A DNA stretch of 64,000 bases, taken from positions 45,369 through 109,368 of the forward strand of contig JAAZBG010000133.1 of assembly GCA_012513915.1 (NCBI GenBank), in the 5' to 3' direction. Made by a program: the position numbers and the translations under genes. Below the pieces are notes generated by a model. The model was not told the DNA's origin and did not search any database. It saw only the letters and a program-made list of their open reading frames with translations. Below, one piece after another: positions 36,775 to 46,689 of the stretch (the stretch's first letter is position 1; every line of letters begins with the position of its first letter). The stretch is from Fibrobacter sp. (lineage in GTDB: Bacteria; Fibrobacterota; Chitinivibrionia; Chitinivibrionales; Chitinispirillaceae).

Positions 36775-37589
36775 GCGACAACAGGCCCATTGGTATTCTT
36801 GATTCCGGTTTGGGAGGCTTGACTGTCGCACGTGAGATATTCCGGTTGATGCCTCATGAAAAAATAATTTATCTCGGTGATAATGCCCGCGCGCCATACG
36901 GGCACAGGTCAGAGGATGTAATCAGGAAATTTGGTTTACAGTGTGCGAAGCACCTGATTGACCAGGATATTAAAATGTTGATTGTTGCCTGTAACACAAT
37001 CACATCAGTGGCTCTTGAACAGATCGAGGAATGTGTCCGCGATCTGCCATCAATTGGGGTTGTTCTCCCTGGTGCCCGCGCAGCAGTGCTTAGAACCGCC
37101 GAAAAGAAAATTGGTGTAATCGGTACAAAAGCAACGATTCGGACCGGTGCATATACAAAAGCAATTCAGAGCATTGGTGGTGATATCCGGGTATTCGAAC
37201 GTGAGTCGCCACTGTTTGTTCCTCTTGTGGAGGAAGGGTTGCTTGACAGAGATGTTACCCGTAGTGCCGCGCAGCATTACCTTTACGAACTATTAGATCT
37301 TGGTGTTGACTGCATGATACTCGGTTGCTCACATTATTCTCTGCTCATGGAAGTTATTCAGGGTACTGTTGGTACCAGAATTCAGCTACTTGACAGCGCT
37401 TTGTGGACAGCCAAAGAGGCTCAGGATATCCTGACTGCATTGAAAATTCTTTCTGTATCAAAGGGTGATGGCAAAGCAGAGAGCCGGTTTCTGTTTACTG
37501 ACAAGATCGATCAAATGGAACGTAAAGTATCCCAGTTTTTTGGTTCACAACTGACATCTGCTGAATACGTCATTATCGGGGATATGTGA
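36771..37589 (+). CDS. murI: Glutamate racemase
   Basis: A 272-residue racemase making D-glutamate for peptidoglycan. Motifs: DSGLGGLTVAREI, YLGDNARAPYG, the first catalytic cysteine in VACNTITSVAL and the second in ILGCSHYSLL. Family consensus for these is VACNTAT and LGCTHYP, so both catalytic cysteines are present with small neighbour changes. The ATG overlaps the amidase stop (ATGA). Length is typical. Confidence 0.95.
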   Translation: MSDNRPIGILDSGLGGLTVAREIFRLMPHEKIIYLGDNARAPYGHRSEDVIRKFGLQCAKHLIDQDIKMLIVACNTITSVALEQIEECVRDLPSIGVVLPGARAAVLRTAEKKIGVIGTKATIRTGAYTKAIQSIGGDIRVFERESPLFVPLVEEGLLDRDVTRSAAQHYLYELLDLGVDCMILGCSHYSLLMEVIQGTVGTRIQLLDSALWTAKEAQDILTALKILSVSKGDGKAESRFLFTDKIDQMERKVSQFFGSQLTSAEYVIIGDM

Positions 37590-37659
37590 ACCGGAGATTT
37601 CCGGCAGGGTGTCATTTTATTTCATTGCATAGAATAACATATAATAAAGGAGTATAATT

Positions 37660-38409
37660 ATGTCTGGACATTCCAAGTGGGCAACCATTAAGCGCGCAAA
37701 AGGTAAAACTGATGCTGCCAGGGGTAAACTTTTTAACCGTCTTATCCGGGAAATTACCATTGCTGCAAGAATGGGTGGGGGGGATGCAACCTCTAATCCT
37801 CGTTTACGTTCTGCAATTTCAAGTGCCCGTGCTGCAAATATGCCCGGTAAAAACGTTGAAAATGCCATTGCAAAAGGTACCGGTCAGCTTGATGGTGTAA
37901 CCTACGAAGAAATCCTGTTTGAAGGATATGGACCATCAGGTATTGCTGTCATGGTTGAGACAATGACCGATAACAGAAACAGAACCGTTGCTGAAGTGCG
38001 TCATGCCTTTACAAAATACGGCGGGAATCTTGGAACGAGCAACAGTGTTGCATATATGTTCAAATCAAAGGGTATCATTCGTGTTGCACAGAGCGCTATG
38101 GCTGAAGACATGCTTATGGATGTGGTGCTTGAGGCAGGTGCTGAGGATATGGAGCTGGATGGTGATGAGTTCGAAATCGTTACTGCTCCTGATACATTCG
38201 AGAATGTTAAAGCAGCTCTTGAAAAAGTAAATATCACACCGGTATCGGCCGAGCTGACAAAAATACCTGAAAATCCTGTCAAGGTTGAGGGTGAGAATGT
38301 TGCAAAAGTCATGAAACTTATGGATGCACTTGACGATCTCGATGATACTCAGAATGTATATGCAAACTACGACATTTCCGATAGTGATCTGGAGCAGCTT
38401 GATAAGTGA
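37660..38409 (+). CDS. yebC: YebC/PmpR-family protein
   Basis: A 249-residue member of the YebC/TACO1 family, either a transcriptional regulator or, as recent work suggests for some members, a translation factor easing proline stalling. It begins MSGHSKWATIKRAKGKTDAA, typical of the family, with RMGGGDATSNPRLR and MPGKNVENAIAKGTG following. AAAGGAG stands 8 bases before the ATG. It ends by overlapping ruvC (GTGA), the conserved yebC-ruvCAB order of many bacteria. Confidence 0.95.
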   Translation: MSGHSKWATIKRAKGKTDAARGKLFNRLIREITIAARMGGGDATSNPRLRSAISSARAANMPGKNVENAIAKGTGQLDGVTYEEILFEGYGPSGIAVMVETMTDNRNRTVAEVRHAFTKYGGNLGTSNSVAYMFKSKGIIRVAQSAMAEDMLMDVVLEAGAEDMELDGDEFEIVTAPDTFENVKAALEKVNITPVSAELTKIPENPVKVEGENVAKVMKLMDALDDLDDTQNVYANYDISDSDLEQLDK

Positions 38410-38891
38410 TCATTTTTGGTATTGATCCTGGCACTGCAGTCACCGGGTATGGGGTAATTAAAACAAGAAACAACTCAATCACATGGCTTGATTCCGGTGT
38501 AATTACCACTAGTGCAACCGGTGCGCTTGCTGAGCGGCTTGAGATTATTTATAATGGTCTTTTTAATAAAATGCGGGTGCATACACCTGACAGAGTTTGT
38601 ATTGAAGAGGCATTTTATAGCAAAAATGTTCATACAACACTTGTACTTGGTCATGCACGTGGTGTTGCAATGCTTGCAGCACGCCAGGCAAAAGCGTTGA
38701 TCACAGAGTACACGCCACGGGAGATCAAGAAAGCAGTAACCGGGAACGGCAATGCTGCGAAAGAACAGGTTGAGTACATGGTAAAGGTATTGTTATCTCC
38801 ACCTGTGTCGCATACACGTAGTGATGCATACGATGCACTGGCAATAGCGGTGTGTGATTTTTACAATACAGGATTGACATCATTAAAATAG
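38406..38891 (+). CDS. ruvC: Holliday junction resolvase RuvC
   Basis: A 161-residue resolvase that cuts four-way junctions. The catalytic acids are in FGIDPGTAVTGYG (D6), VCIEEAFYSKN (E) and SDAYDALAIAVC (two D). GTG is used as the start, overlapping the yebC stop by four bases. It works with RuvA and RuvB coded downstream. Length normal. Confidence 0.95.
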   Translation: MIIFGIDPGTAVTGYGVIKTRNNSITWLDSGVITTSATGALAERLEIIYNGLFNKMRVHTPDRVCIEEAFYSKNVHTTLVLGHARGVAMLAARQAKALITEYTPREIKKAVTGNGNAAKEQVEYMVKVLLSPPVSHTRSDAYDALAIAVCDFYNTGLTSLK

Positions 38892-38934
38892 AAGTATCGG
38901 TTCTGTGTGCATATGTTAACCAGAAAGATCTGCA

Positions 38935-39555
38935 ATGATTGACTATCTTCGTGGAATACTCAGTGAAAAGGATGTAACTCATGTGACCATAGATGTCCAC
39001 GGGGTTGGGTATGGAGCCGGGATTCCTTTGTCAACATTTGAAAATCTGCCTGATATTGGTGCGGAAATAAAGCTTTACATTTATTATCAGGTTCGTGAGG
39101 ATGCACACAAACTGTATGGGTTTTTTACAAAGAACGAGAAAGATGTTTTTACTCAACTGATCGGTATTACCAAAATCGGACCAAAAGTTGCATTGAGTGT
39201 GCTATCGGGGATTGCAATTAATGACCTTGTCCAAAGTGTTAATGCCGCTGATCCGTCACGGCTTGAGAAAATTCCTGGTGTAGGTCCTAAAACTGCACAG
39301 CGTCTCGTGCTGGAACTGAAAGGAAAACTGGGTAACACACTAAGCGGGCTATCATCGGTACCGAAATCTCAGGGTCTAAAAACTTCAGCGGTAAAACAGG
39401 AAAAAATATTGGTACGGGATGAAGCGTTTGACGCAATGATATCTTTGGGATATAATGATAAACAGGTATTAAAAGCACTGTCCCGTGTTGAACAGACTGT
39501 TGACGACAGTACTTCTGTTGAAGAATGGATCAGGAAAGCATTGCAGGTGATATGA
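38935..39555 (+). CDS. ruvA: Holliday junction-binding protein RuvA
   Basis: A 206-residue junction-binding protein. It begins MIDYLRGILSEKD, has YYQVREDAHKLYGFF, the two helix-hairpin-helix motifs (GITKIGPKVALSVLSG and KIPGVGPKTAQRLVLELKGK) and the C-terminal RuvB-contacting domain (AFDAMISLGYNDKQVLKALS). RuvA holds the junction while RuvB drives branch migration. Its stop overlaps a pentapeptide-repeat gene (ATGA), not ruvB directly. Confidence 0.95.
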   Translation: MIDYLRGILSEKDVTHVTIDVHGVGYGAGIPLSTFENLPDIGAEIKLYIYYQVREDAHKLYGFFTKNEKDVFTQLIGITKIGPKVALSVLSGIAINDLVQSVNAADPSRLEKIPGVGPKTAQRLVLELKGKLGNTLSGLSSVPKSQGLKTSAVKQEKILVRDEAFDAMISLGYNDKQVLKALSRVEQTVDDSTSVEEWIRKALQVI

Positions 39556-40415
39556 GCAGCAAAAGCGAATTAATTCGTGTTGTAAAAAGCGGGCTTTCCT
39601 GTAAGGGAAAGGATTTTTCCAATGCAGACTTTACTGGTAATGATCTTAGTGGAACAGATTTCAGACGTTGCAAGCTGACAAGAGCCAGGTTTGATCACTG
39701 TAATCTCAGTGGATGTGATTTTACGGATAGTAATTTACAAAATGCTTGTTTTCATAAGGCACACATGAGTGGTGCGAAAATGGTTATCGCTAAAATCAGC
39801 GGAATACCATTAGGAAATCTGAAGTATACACAGTTTCGGAATGCCGATCTGCGTGGTGCTGATTTTACATCTGCACGACTCGAACGGACTGATTTTGTTG
39901 ATGCTACACTTGAAGATGCCCTCTTTGAAAAAGTAATCATAAAAGATTGCGAGTATGGCCGTGCGAAATTGACAAATTTTATTCTGACTGAAGCGGAGGT
40001 TTACGACTGCGATTTTTCGGGTGCTAATTGCCAAAACGGAACAATCGTAAAATCAAATTTTATCAACACAATATTCAATAAGAGTGATCTTTCCGAACTG
40101 AAAATCAATAACTCAGAATATATGCAATGTGATTTTTCTGAGGCAAACATGCCGGGTGTCAAAATTACACATACTGTTTTTAAAGAATGCTCCTTTGTTT
40201 CGTGCGCAGGGAATCGGGCCTCATTTACTGATCTTGAGTTGTCAAATTGTAATTTTGATAAAGCTGAGGCTGATTTTAGTGAATGGCAGAACTGCAGAAT
40301 TACAATCTGTTCATTCAGGGGAGTGGCGCTTGATAAAATGACTATGCGCGGCAGTTATAAAAGAAATGACTTTCAGGGTGCTTCAGGGCAGTTTATCAAT
40401 GGTGAATTGAAATGA
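39552..40415 (+). CDS. Pentapeptide-repeat protein inserted in the ruv operon
   Basis: A 287-residue right-handed quadrilateral beta-helix protein. Repeats of the A(D/N)LXX type cover most of it: [62 protein letters not shown] and others. ATG at 39552 overlaps the ruvA stop and its own stop overlaps ruvB by four bases, so it is translated as part of ruvA-X-ruvB. Related proteins (MfpA, Qnr) mimic DNA and bind gyrase, but no specific homology is claimed. The placement suggests a role near recombination or topology. No transmembrane or signal segment is present. Confidence 0.9.
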   Translation: MSSKSELIRVVKSGLSCKGKDFSNADFTGNDLSGTDFRRCKLTRARFDHCNLSGCDFTDSNLQNACFHKAHMSGAKMVIAKISGIPLGNLKYTQFRNADLRGADFTSARLERTDFVDATLEDALFEKVIIKDCEYGRAKLTNFILTEAEVYDCDFSGANCQNGTIVKSNFINTIFNKSDLSELKINNSEYMQCDFSEANMPGVKITHTVFKECSFVSCAGNRASFTDLELSNCNFDKAEADFSEWQNCRITICSFRGVALDKMTMRGSYKRNDFQGASGQFINGELK

Positions 40416-41449
40416 GTAACGAAGAGGAACCGCGCATTGTTTCAGGAGAAAACCGTAAGGATGATGATCCGCTTGAGGCATCATTGCGTCCTGAGCGATT
40501 TGATGATTTTGTTGGGCAGGATACTATCAAACAGAATCTCTCCATATTTGTTGAGGCAGCAAAAAAACGTGGTGAAGCGCTTGATCATATCCTGTTTTGC
40601 GGACCTCCGGGGCTTGGAAAAACAACATTGTCACGAATTCTCGCAAGTGAACTTGGTGTCGGCATTCAAACAACATCCGGACCGGTTCTTGAGAAAAAAG
40701 GAGATCTTGCAGGTAATCTTACAAATCTGGGAGAGAGGGAGATCCTTTTTATTGATGAAATACATCGCTTGAACAGGGTCGTTGAAGAAGCTCTCTATCC
40801 TGCAATGGAAGATTTTGTGTTTGATATCATGATCGGTGACGGGCCTGCAGCACGGTCGATCAGGCTTGGCTTAAAATCATTTACACTTGTTGGCGCAACA
40901 ACCCGTGCCGGTATGCTGACATCCCCGATGCATGCCAGATTTGGGTATGTGTGCAGACTTAGTTATTATACTCCACTTGAACTTCAAACGATTATTATGC
41001 GTTCTGCGGGGATTTTAGGTGTCGAATGCGAACCTCATGCTGCGCTTGAACTTGGAAAACGGGCAAGAGGAACACCCCGAATTGCAAACCGTCTCCTGCG
41101 GCGTTGCAGGGATGTTGCGCAGGTCAGGGGTGATGGACGTATTTCAATAGAAATAATTGATAAAACACTATCAATGCTGGGCGTTGATAAAAATGGACTT
41201 GATGAAATGGATAGGAATATTCTTTTATCACTTATCGAGCATTATAATGGTGGACCGGTAGGGATCAATACGCTGGCGGTTGTTGTCAGTGAAGAGCCCG
41301 ATACCATTGAGGAAGTTTATGAACCGTTTCTCATTCAATCCGGTTTTTTAAAACGAACTCCGCGGGGCAGGGAGGTTACCATGAAAACATACAAATATTT
41401 TAATATCGTTCCCCCCGGGACCCATGCTTCGCAGCAGAGTCTCTTCTAA
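40412..41449 (+). CDS. ruvB: Holliday junction branch-migration ATPase RuvB
   Basis: A 345-residue AAA+ motor. Residues 25-45 ([19 protein letters not shown]) are conserved; Walker A is GPPGLGKTT, Walker [11 protein letters not shown], the sensor [19 protein letters not shown] with arginine finger, and the C-terminal winged helix ([29 protein letters not shown]). It encircles DNA at the RuvA-bound junction. The start overlaps the pentapeptide gene. Slightly long N terminus with acidic residues. Confidence 0.95.
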   Translation: MSNEEEPRIVSGENRKDDDPLEASLRPERFDDFVGQDTIKQNLSIFVEAAKKRGEALDHILFCGPPGLGKTTLSRILASELGVGIQTTSGPVLEKKGDLAGNLTNLGEREILFIDEIHRLNRVVEEALYPAMEDFVFDIMIGDGPAARSIRLGLKSFTLVGATTRAGMLTSPMHARFGYVCRLSYYTPLELQTIIMRSAGILGVECEPHAALELGKRARGTPRIANRLLRRCRDVAQVRGDGRISIEIIDKTLSMLGVDKNGLDEMDRNILLSLIEHYNGGPVGINTLAVVVSEEPDTIEEVYEPFLIQSGFLKRTPRGREVTMKTYKYFNIVPPGTHASQQSLF

Positions 41450-41464
41450 TGTAAAGGAGCTGAA

Positions 41465-41683
41465 ATGAACTGGGATGAAATCGGAAAGTTTCTTTTTATT
41501 GCAGGGGTTGTTTTGATCGTTCTTGGCGGAATATTTATGATCTATGACAAAATTCCAATAGGAAAACTACCCGGAGATATACAAATAGGGAATTCAAAAT
41601 TTAAAATTTATATCCCTGTTGCAACATCTGTTTTGTTAAGTATTGTGCTGACACTCATTTTGAACTTTTTTTCACGAAGGTAA
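41465..41683 (+). CDS. DUF2905 small membrane protein
   Basis: A 72-residue protein with two membrane helices and the central KIPIGKLPGDIQIGNSKFKI motif of DUF2905 (PF11146). It is 15 bases after ruvB, a place where DUF2905 genes are often found. AAAGGAG stands before the ATG. Function unknown. Confidence 0.92.
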   Translation: MNWDEIGKFLFIAGVVLIVLGGIFMIYDKIPIGKLPGDIQIGNSKFKIYIPVATSVLLSIVLTLILNFFSRR

Positions 41684-41692
41684 TGTATTCGC

Positions 41693-41968
41693 ATGGTAAA
41701 AAGGTTTTCAATGATTATCAGCGGGAGAGTACAGGGTGTCGGTCTCAGATACTTTGCACGCGATATCGCAAGTGAAATGAATCTTACCGGATCCATTAAA
41801 AATTTACATGATGGACGTGTGGAGATTGAGGTTCAGGGGGATAGTGATTTGTTAACGATGTTCGTTGAAAAAGTCAGAGTGGGGCCACAACTATCCAGAG
41901 TAACGTCATACACGATAAGCGATATGAGTATCGTTGAAAATGAGTCAGAATTTATTGTCAGGTATTAA
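41693..41968 (+). CDS. acyP: Acylphosphatase
   Basis: A 91-residue acylphosphatase that hydrolyses carboxyl-phosphate bonds such as acetyl phosphate or 1,3-bisphosphoglycerate. The active-site loop [18 protein letters not shown] holds the catalytic arginine, and [17 protein letters not shown] the catalytic asparagine. Length is typical of the family. It lies 9 bases after DUF2905 in the ruv-linked operon. Confidence 0.93.
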   Translation: MVKRFSMIISGRVQGVGLRYFARDIASEMNLTGSIKNLHDGRVEIEVQGDSDLLTMFVEKVRVGPQLSRVTSYTISDMSIVENESEFIVRY

Positions 41969-41988
41969 TTGCAAGGCAGGATTGTTGA

Positions 41989-42603
41989 ATGAATGTTTTA
42001 ATCTGGTTGTTACCTTTTATAGTTCTCGTTTTGGGATATTTTTCCAATAAAGTTAATTTTATCAAACTGGTTCGAATTAAGCTTTATGCTGTAATACTGT
42101 TCTGTGCCTTTCTGTTTGATCTTATGAGCTTGTCTTTTGTAAACATATATGTTGATTCAATCAGCTACCTGATCGTGACTTTCATTTTGTGTGATATTGG
42201 TTTTAACATTTTACGAATCAAAAAAGTACTGATAAAGACTATTCTGATGATACTTGGTGTAGCTGCATTTGTTTATGCATATAAAGACTGGGTTGCTGGT
42301 GGTCCATCACGGGTAGTAGAGTACTGGATAGAGAAACCGCTTGATACGTACGTAAATCAGAAACAGGAAAGGTATTTTCTACGGCAGCATACGAATTATT
42401 TTACAACGTCGGCCGGCAGAATTATAAGTTTGTACAAGGTTAAAAAGGTTCCGGTTATAGAAACATGTGTCAGGGAGTATAAGGTATCCGACAATTATCA
42501 GTTATCGGAATTCATGTACGGATGGTCCAATACGGCGAATGGGGTACGATTGGATCTGATCAACGGCAAGGATACAATATGGACTCTTGGTGAGGGTTTC
42601 TGA
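41989..42603 (+). CDS. Membrane protein of unknown function
   Basis: A 204-residue protein with about four N-terminal membrane helices (residues 2-20, 33-52, 58-72, 79-96) and a roughly 100-residue C-terminal domain predicted outside the cytoplasm (EYWIEKPLDTYVNQKQERYF onward). I recognise no family. It follows acylphosphatase by 20 bases and ends the operon. A hairpin follows its stop. Confidence 0.65.
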   Translation: MNVLIWLLPFIVLVLGYFSNKVNFIKLVRIKLYAVILFCAFLFDLMSLSFVNIYVDSISYLIVTFILCDIGFNILRIKKVLIKTILMILGVAAFVYAYKDWVAGGPSRVVEYWIEKPLDTYVNQKQERYFLRQHTNYFTTSAGRIISLYKVKKVPVIETCVREYKVSDNYQLSEFMYGWSNTANGVRLDLINGKDTIWTLGEGF

Positions 42604-42604
42604 A

Positions 42605-42638
42605 ATCCGATGTGAAAATAAAAATCGGCACATTGGAT
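42605..42638 (+). terminator. Weak hairpin after the ruv-linked operon
   Basis: ATCCGATGTG (42605-42614) pairs with CACATTGGAT (42629-42638) with one G-U and a 14-base AT-rich loop. There is no U tract, so termination is uncertain. Confidence 0.3.
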
Positions 42639-42714
42639 AATCAATAATATAGTATCTTATACGTAATTGAAATTTGGTTGAAAATATAACAACGATAAAA
42701 AGGAGTTTTAAAGA

Positions 42715-43617
42715 ATGATCAGACAGTTAATTTTGTCAGCAGTAACTATTGCTGCAGGTGCTTCGATTGCTGTTAGCCAGGTAGTTGTATTAAATTCACC
42801 CGCACCTTGGTTGACTCTAAGAAACGATTCTGTTGTTGCAAAAGCTCAGATTGATACTGCGCTGAATAAATCAAAGGTGATAAAGTATACTTTAAGTAGC
42901 GTGATTGGCGGAACCACAAAAGTGATTGCGAAAAAAGATGTTAATGTCACTGATGTTGCAAATGATGCTTTTATCACAAAAGTAAACAGTTCCGTTCTTG
43001 GCGGCCTTGATTATCTCAAGATTGAATGGGCTGCTGATTCCCAGAAGGCAGAAATACTTCCATTTGGTATTCTCGCCCTTGAAAAGCTTTCAAAAACAAC
43101 ATTGGTGCAGATCCGGAGTGTTGATAGTACTGCATCACTGAAAGCAATCGCTGATGGCATTAAAGATGCTGATTTTGTAAAAAACGGTTCACATTCATAT
43201 GCACTTGTGTGGAATTCCAAAGCACTCTATATGATTGCAAAGAAATCAACAGATACCACTATTTTGACATTTGCCATTGATGGGAAAAATGGTAAAAATG
43301 CATTCGTTGCGTATCCTGATAGATTTGTCATGATCAAACAGGATTCTGTTTGGGGTATACATTATGAGAGAAAATTTATTGATTCAAAGATAAAATATGT
43401 AGAAAAACAATGGCATAACGAAATTTATAAAGAGATTGTAGATGATAAAATCATTGTGGCACTTCCATGGTTCGATAGCGGTATCGTTCCATTTGAAGGA
43501 CGTCAGGCTGGTTTTGCAGTATTTGTTAAAAAAGGTGACGGCATAGTTGCATCAGTTCCTGATAAAGCACAGTATTACATTCCCGGTACATGGGGAAATT
43601 TTGAATTAAGTAAATAA
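42715..43617 (+). CDS. Secreted protein, possible CBM9-like C terminus
   Basis: A 300-residue exported protein with a signal peptide (residues 1-21, AAGASIAVSQ). The N-terminal half has Ig-like strands with NDSVVAKAQIDTALNKSKV. The C-terminal 150 residues (HNEIYKEIVDDKIIVALPWF, ADSQKAEILPFGILA before it) resemble the family 9 carbohydrate-binding or heme-like fold in strand layout, but this is weak. AAAAGGAG is before the ATG. It lies alone before tRNA-His. Function unknown. Confidence 0.6.
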   Translation: MIRQLILSAVTIAAGASIAVSQVVVLNSPAPWLTLRNDSVVAKAQIDTALNKSKVIKYTLSSVIGGTTKVIAKKDVNVTDVANDAFITKVNSSVLGGLDYLKIEWAADSQKAEILPFGILALEKLSKTTLVQIRSVDSTASLKAIADGIKDADFVKNGSHSYALVWNSKALYMIAKKSTDTTILTFAIDGKNGKNAFVAYPDRFVMIKQDSVWGIHYERKFIDSKIKYVEKQWHNEIYKEIVDDKIIVALPWFDSGIVPFEGRQAGFAVFVKKGDGIVASVPDKAQYYIPGTWGNFELSK

Positions 43618-43671
43618 AAAAGTTGTTGCCTGTCTTAAGGCGAAAAACTATTTTTATCATCGTTAAAACAT

Positions 43672-43749
43672 GGTGGCTGTAGCTCAGTTGGTTAGAGTAC
43701 TGGATTGTGGTTCCAGTTGTCGGGGGTTCGAACCCCCTCAGCCACCCCA
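43672..43749 (+). tRNA. tRNA-His (GTG)
   Basis: A cloverleaf with acceptor stem GTGGCTG/CAGCCAC (43673-43679 and 43739-43745), D-arm AGCTCAGTTGGTTAGAGT, anticodon stem CTGGA/TCCAG around the loop TTGTGGT with anticodon GTG, and T-arm GGGGGTTCGAACCCCC. An extra 5' G (43672, the G-1 of histidine tRNAs) faces the discriminator C at 43746, and the 3' CCA is encoded at 43747-43749. Confidence 0.97.
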
Positions 43750-43839
43750 TTTAGAATTAAGTTTTTCTTTATAGTCAGGCACAGTTCGTTACAGAATTGT
43801 GCCTTTTATATTATTATAATAGCATCGGAGGGTAATGCT

Positions 43840-44040
43840 ATGAAAAAGCCGCGTGATGTAGAGGAATTTGTTGAAAACGGACTTGATAAAATAAGCGTAT
43901 TTGGCGAATTTGTCGGAAGGTCTCTCGGATCCATGGGCCGCTCAATGCAGAAGGTCGTAATAGGTATCGGAATTCTTCTGATATTCGGATTAGCTGCTTT
44001 TATCTGGGCTTTGGGTAAAGGTATGTTCAGGAAAAAATAG
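43840..44040 (+). CDS. Small single-pass membrane protein
   Basis: A 66-residue protein with an N-terminal amphipathic part (DVEEFVENGLDKISVFGEFV) and one membrane helix (VVIGIGILLIFGLAAFIWAL), ending in a basic tail (RKK). CGGAGGG ten bases upstream is a strong ribosome site and fixes the start inside a frame that would otherwise run through the tRNA. No family recognised. It stands alone 90 bases after tRNA-His. Confidence 0.65.
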   Translation: MKKPRDVEEFVENGLDKISVFGEFVGRSLGSMGRSMQKVVIGIGILLIFGLAAFIWALGKGMFRKK

Positions 44041-44238
44041 AATGCTGGTGTTGCCTAAGAATTCCTTTTTGAAGTGATATAATAATAAAGCGATAATTAC
44101 TGTTGCAGATATATTAATACTTGTGTTATTATGTCACTTCTGTGCAGCTTTAAGTCTATTATGAAACGCTTTAATGCTGTTTTCTACGAAAGATGCTGCT
44201 TAAATGAAAATTCCCTGATCCGGTATGGTCACCCTTTA

Positions 44239-45162
44239 ATGAATAGTATTAACCTCAGTTTTATTGTATCGCTGGTAATTATTACGCTTGGATATCTTGC
44301 GAAACGTTTTCATGTGGTGAAGGAATCGGATGGTGACGGACTTTCGAGAATCGTACTCAATTTTACGCTTCCTGCAACAGTAATAACAGTTTTTAGTACG
44401 ATTCAATTAGATAAATCGCTTTTTCTAATACCGTTTATAAACATTATGTACTGTTCACTTCTTGCTTCTGTTGCCTTTTTTATATTCAGAAAACAGCCCA
44501 GAGAAGAAAAAGGAATGCTTACCATGCAGTTTGCATCCTTTAATATAGGGCTGTTTGCATATCCGTTGATCGAAGCAACATGGGGGAGTAGCGGGCTTAA
44601 ATATTTTGGCATGTTTGATATGGGTAACTCACTGATGACGTTTGGGGCTGCCTATATCATCGCCTGTCTTCACAGTGCGCATCACGAAAAAATCAGCTAC
44701 GGACGTTTAATTTTCAGGGCACTTACCGCAGTACCATTTCTTGCGTATGTTACAACGCTTGTTCTGTCTGTTTTGAATTTGTCATATCCGCCGTTTTTTC
44801 TTTCAATCTGCTCAATAATCGCCAAAGCAAATATGCCGATGTCACTACTGCTTCTTGGTATATTTCTGAGCTTTTCGTTCGAAACAAAACACTGGAAACG
44901 ATTACTTCAGATCCTTGCAGTCAGATATTCACTTGGAATATCGGTTGGTTTACTATTGTATATGCTGTTACCATTTGACAAAATGTTCAGAATTACACTT
45001 TTGCTCGGATTCTGTCTTCCGATAAGCTTGTCAGTTGTTCCGTATGCTGTCGAGTGCGGTTATGACAAGAAGTTTGTCGGGACAGTGAATAATGCAACAA
45101 TTGTTATCAGTTTTATAGTGATGTGGGTTGGAGTACTGCTGGTTCAGCAGGGTATTTTATAA
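44239..45162 (+). CDS. AEC-family (auxin efflux carrier-like) transporter
   Basis: A 307-residue transporter with about ten membrane helices, of the AEC family (PF03547), which in bacteria move malate, malonate or other organic acids. The pattern FNLIxPxxxxxxF is seen as LNFTLPATVITVFS, followed by MLTMQFASFNIGLFAYPLIE, the characteristic N-x-G-x-x-x-x-P motif, and a second repeat with LLGFCLPISLSVVPYA. The frame is open upstream to 44131 but the ATG at 44239 matches the usual N terminus. Substrate unknown. Confidence 0.85.
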   Translation: MNSINLSFIVSLVIITLGYLAKRFHVVKESDGDGLSRIVLNFTLPATVITVFSTIQLDKSLFLIPFINIMYCSLLASVAFFIFRKQPREEKGMLTMQFASFNIGLFAYPLIEATWGSSGLKYFGMFDMGNSLMTFGAAYIIACLHSAHHEKISYGRLIFRALTAVPFLAYVTTLVLSVLNLSYPPFFLSICSIIAKANMPMSLLLLGIFLSFSFETKHWKRLLQILAVRYSLGISVGLLLYMLLPFDKMFRITLLLGFCLPISLSVVPYAVECGYDKKFVGTVNNATIVISFIVMWVGVLLVQQGIL

Positions 45163-45264
45163 GTGGCCCTCATTCTTTGAGTCTAATAGCAATTTCGTTA
45201 ACGTAACGTTGATCCGGAAACATGAACTATCATTATGTATGTCATACGCGGCACTGGTCGCAGA

Positions 45265-46440
45265 TTACTGACTCTCCAGCATGTCAAGAATCTTCTTTAC
45301 ATAATTAAGGTCTTCAATCGTTTTATACACCCAGGCTTCGCCCCAGAAAAAGTTACAGCTTGTTTCAGATCGTAAAAGGTGCCAGTGTGCATCGTTGATT
45401 TCCGTTTCAAAACGTGACTTAATTGCATCCTCAGTAGAATTCAGAAACGAATGAAAACGGCTGCTTATTCTGGCTATCTCCTCAAGACCATGTTTTTGAA
45501 ACTGTGAGCCGGTCCATTGGGTGAATCCTTTGCCATTATGCCAACCTGTATTCCATGCGGCAGTGGTAACATTAACATATCCTCTTGCACCGTACGTGGT
45601 CAGGTAATCTGAAATAAAGGATGGAACGATAGTGGTCTCTTTTGCGCGATTTTTATTAAGTAGTTCTTTATAGAATACATTCCAGAAGTTACCATTACCC
45701 GACGTGTTACGAAACCAGCCACCATTATCGCCATCAGTGATTGTCGTAATCAGCGGATTAAAGTTACACCATTTAACCCGTTCATTGATCTCCCGTGAAA
45801 ACCAATCCCATTCCATCCCCGATTCCTGTGCATCAGATAGTTCTCGATCCCGTACGACAACAATAATTTCAGAGTCTTCATAACGCGCAATGTGAGGTTG
45901 ATATCGAAGCTCTTCCCAACGCATAGATTCAAGCGGTTCAACATTTTCACTATCGACAAGCACATACCGGAACCCGAGTTTCTTAATCATTGGAATCATT
46001 TCCATACAAAAACCCATTTCAGGCGGCCAGAATCCATTAAATTTTTCTCTCCAGAAGAGATGCTTCCCGATACCCTGCCATCGTATGCATTGATCATCCC
46101 AGTCTTCCTTCGGAATCAATGGAAAGACAGAGTGGTAATAAGCAGTCCCGAGAATTTCAAAAATCTTTGTGTTTTGAAAGTGCCACAAAAGATCGCCACA
46201 CTTGACAATTCCGTAAACACGATCCTGAAATTCTTTTCTCGAAAGTGTTTCGAGTAACGTACCGGAGAACGCAAGATGCACTTTTGCGGTATCTTCATAA
46301 TCCCAGAGTGACCGTGGAATCCGATCCAGAGCCCAGAGTATCTCTTTGGCTTCCCATTCGTTGTTGTCAAGTAAATACTCAAGATTTCCGGATGGCTGGT
46401 GAAGATTTAAAACAAGGGCGTGATGAATTCTCTCAGGCAT
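45265..46440 (-). CDS. Glycoside hydrolase family 57 protein
   Basis: A 391-residue GH57 protein. LVLNLHQPSGNL at residues 10-21 is the family HQP start; GFWPPEMGFCMEMIPMI has the motif around the glutamate nucleophile region; TTITDGDNGGWFRN carries the aspartate acid/base region; and the C-terminal HWHLLRSETSCNFFWGEAW is typical. Members cut or rearrange alpha-glucans such as glycogen (amylase, branching enzyme) inside the cell; the exact activity is not clear. No signal peptide. Monocistronic and divergent from the c-di-GMP gene. Confidence 0.88.
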   Translation of the reverse strand: MPERIHHALVLNLHQPSGNLEYLLDNNEWEAKEILWALDRIPRSLWDYEDTAKVHLAFSGTLLETLSRKEFQDRVYGIVKCGDLLWHFQNTKIFEILGTAYYHSVFPLIPKEDWDDQCIRWQGIGKHLFWREKFNGFWPPEMGFCMEMIPMIKKLGFRYVLVDSENVEPLESMRWEELRYQPHIARYEDSEIIVVVRDRELSDAQESGMEWDWFSREINERVKWCNFNPLITTITDGDNGGWFRNTSGNGNFWNVFYKELLNKNRAKETTIVPSFISDYLTTYGARGYVNVTTAAWNTGWHNGKGFTQWTGSQFQKHGLEEIARISSRFHSFLNSTEDAIKSRFETEINDAHWHLLRSETSCNFFWGEAWVYKTIEDLNYVKKILDMLESQ

Positions 46441-46666
46441 GTATGCTCCTGACTACAGATATACACATGGAAATTTGCATTGTCTGTTTACGATTTTTAA
46501 AACTAAAATATCATGGACAGCAAATGCTGATACTGACAGATTTAAAATAATGATAAGAAATTGATTTTTCAAGTAAAAAATGTGGAATAGTCATTTTATA
46601 GTCTTCATGAAGTGGTAACAAAAATAATTGATTGCCGCTGGTATACAGGTAAAATTGACTGATCCA

Positions 46667-46689
46667 ACGATGTCTCGCATTGACATCGT
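46667..46689. promoter_or_regulatory. Palindrome overlapping the -35 box
   Basis: ACGATGTC (46667-46674) and GACATCGT (46682-46689) are exact inverted repeats with a seven-base centre. The right arm overlaps the -35 hexamer TTGACA, so a bound protein could exclude RNA polymerase. No known family consensus is matched. Confidence 0.5.
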
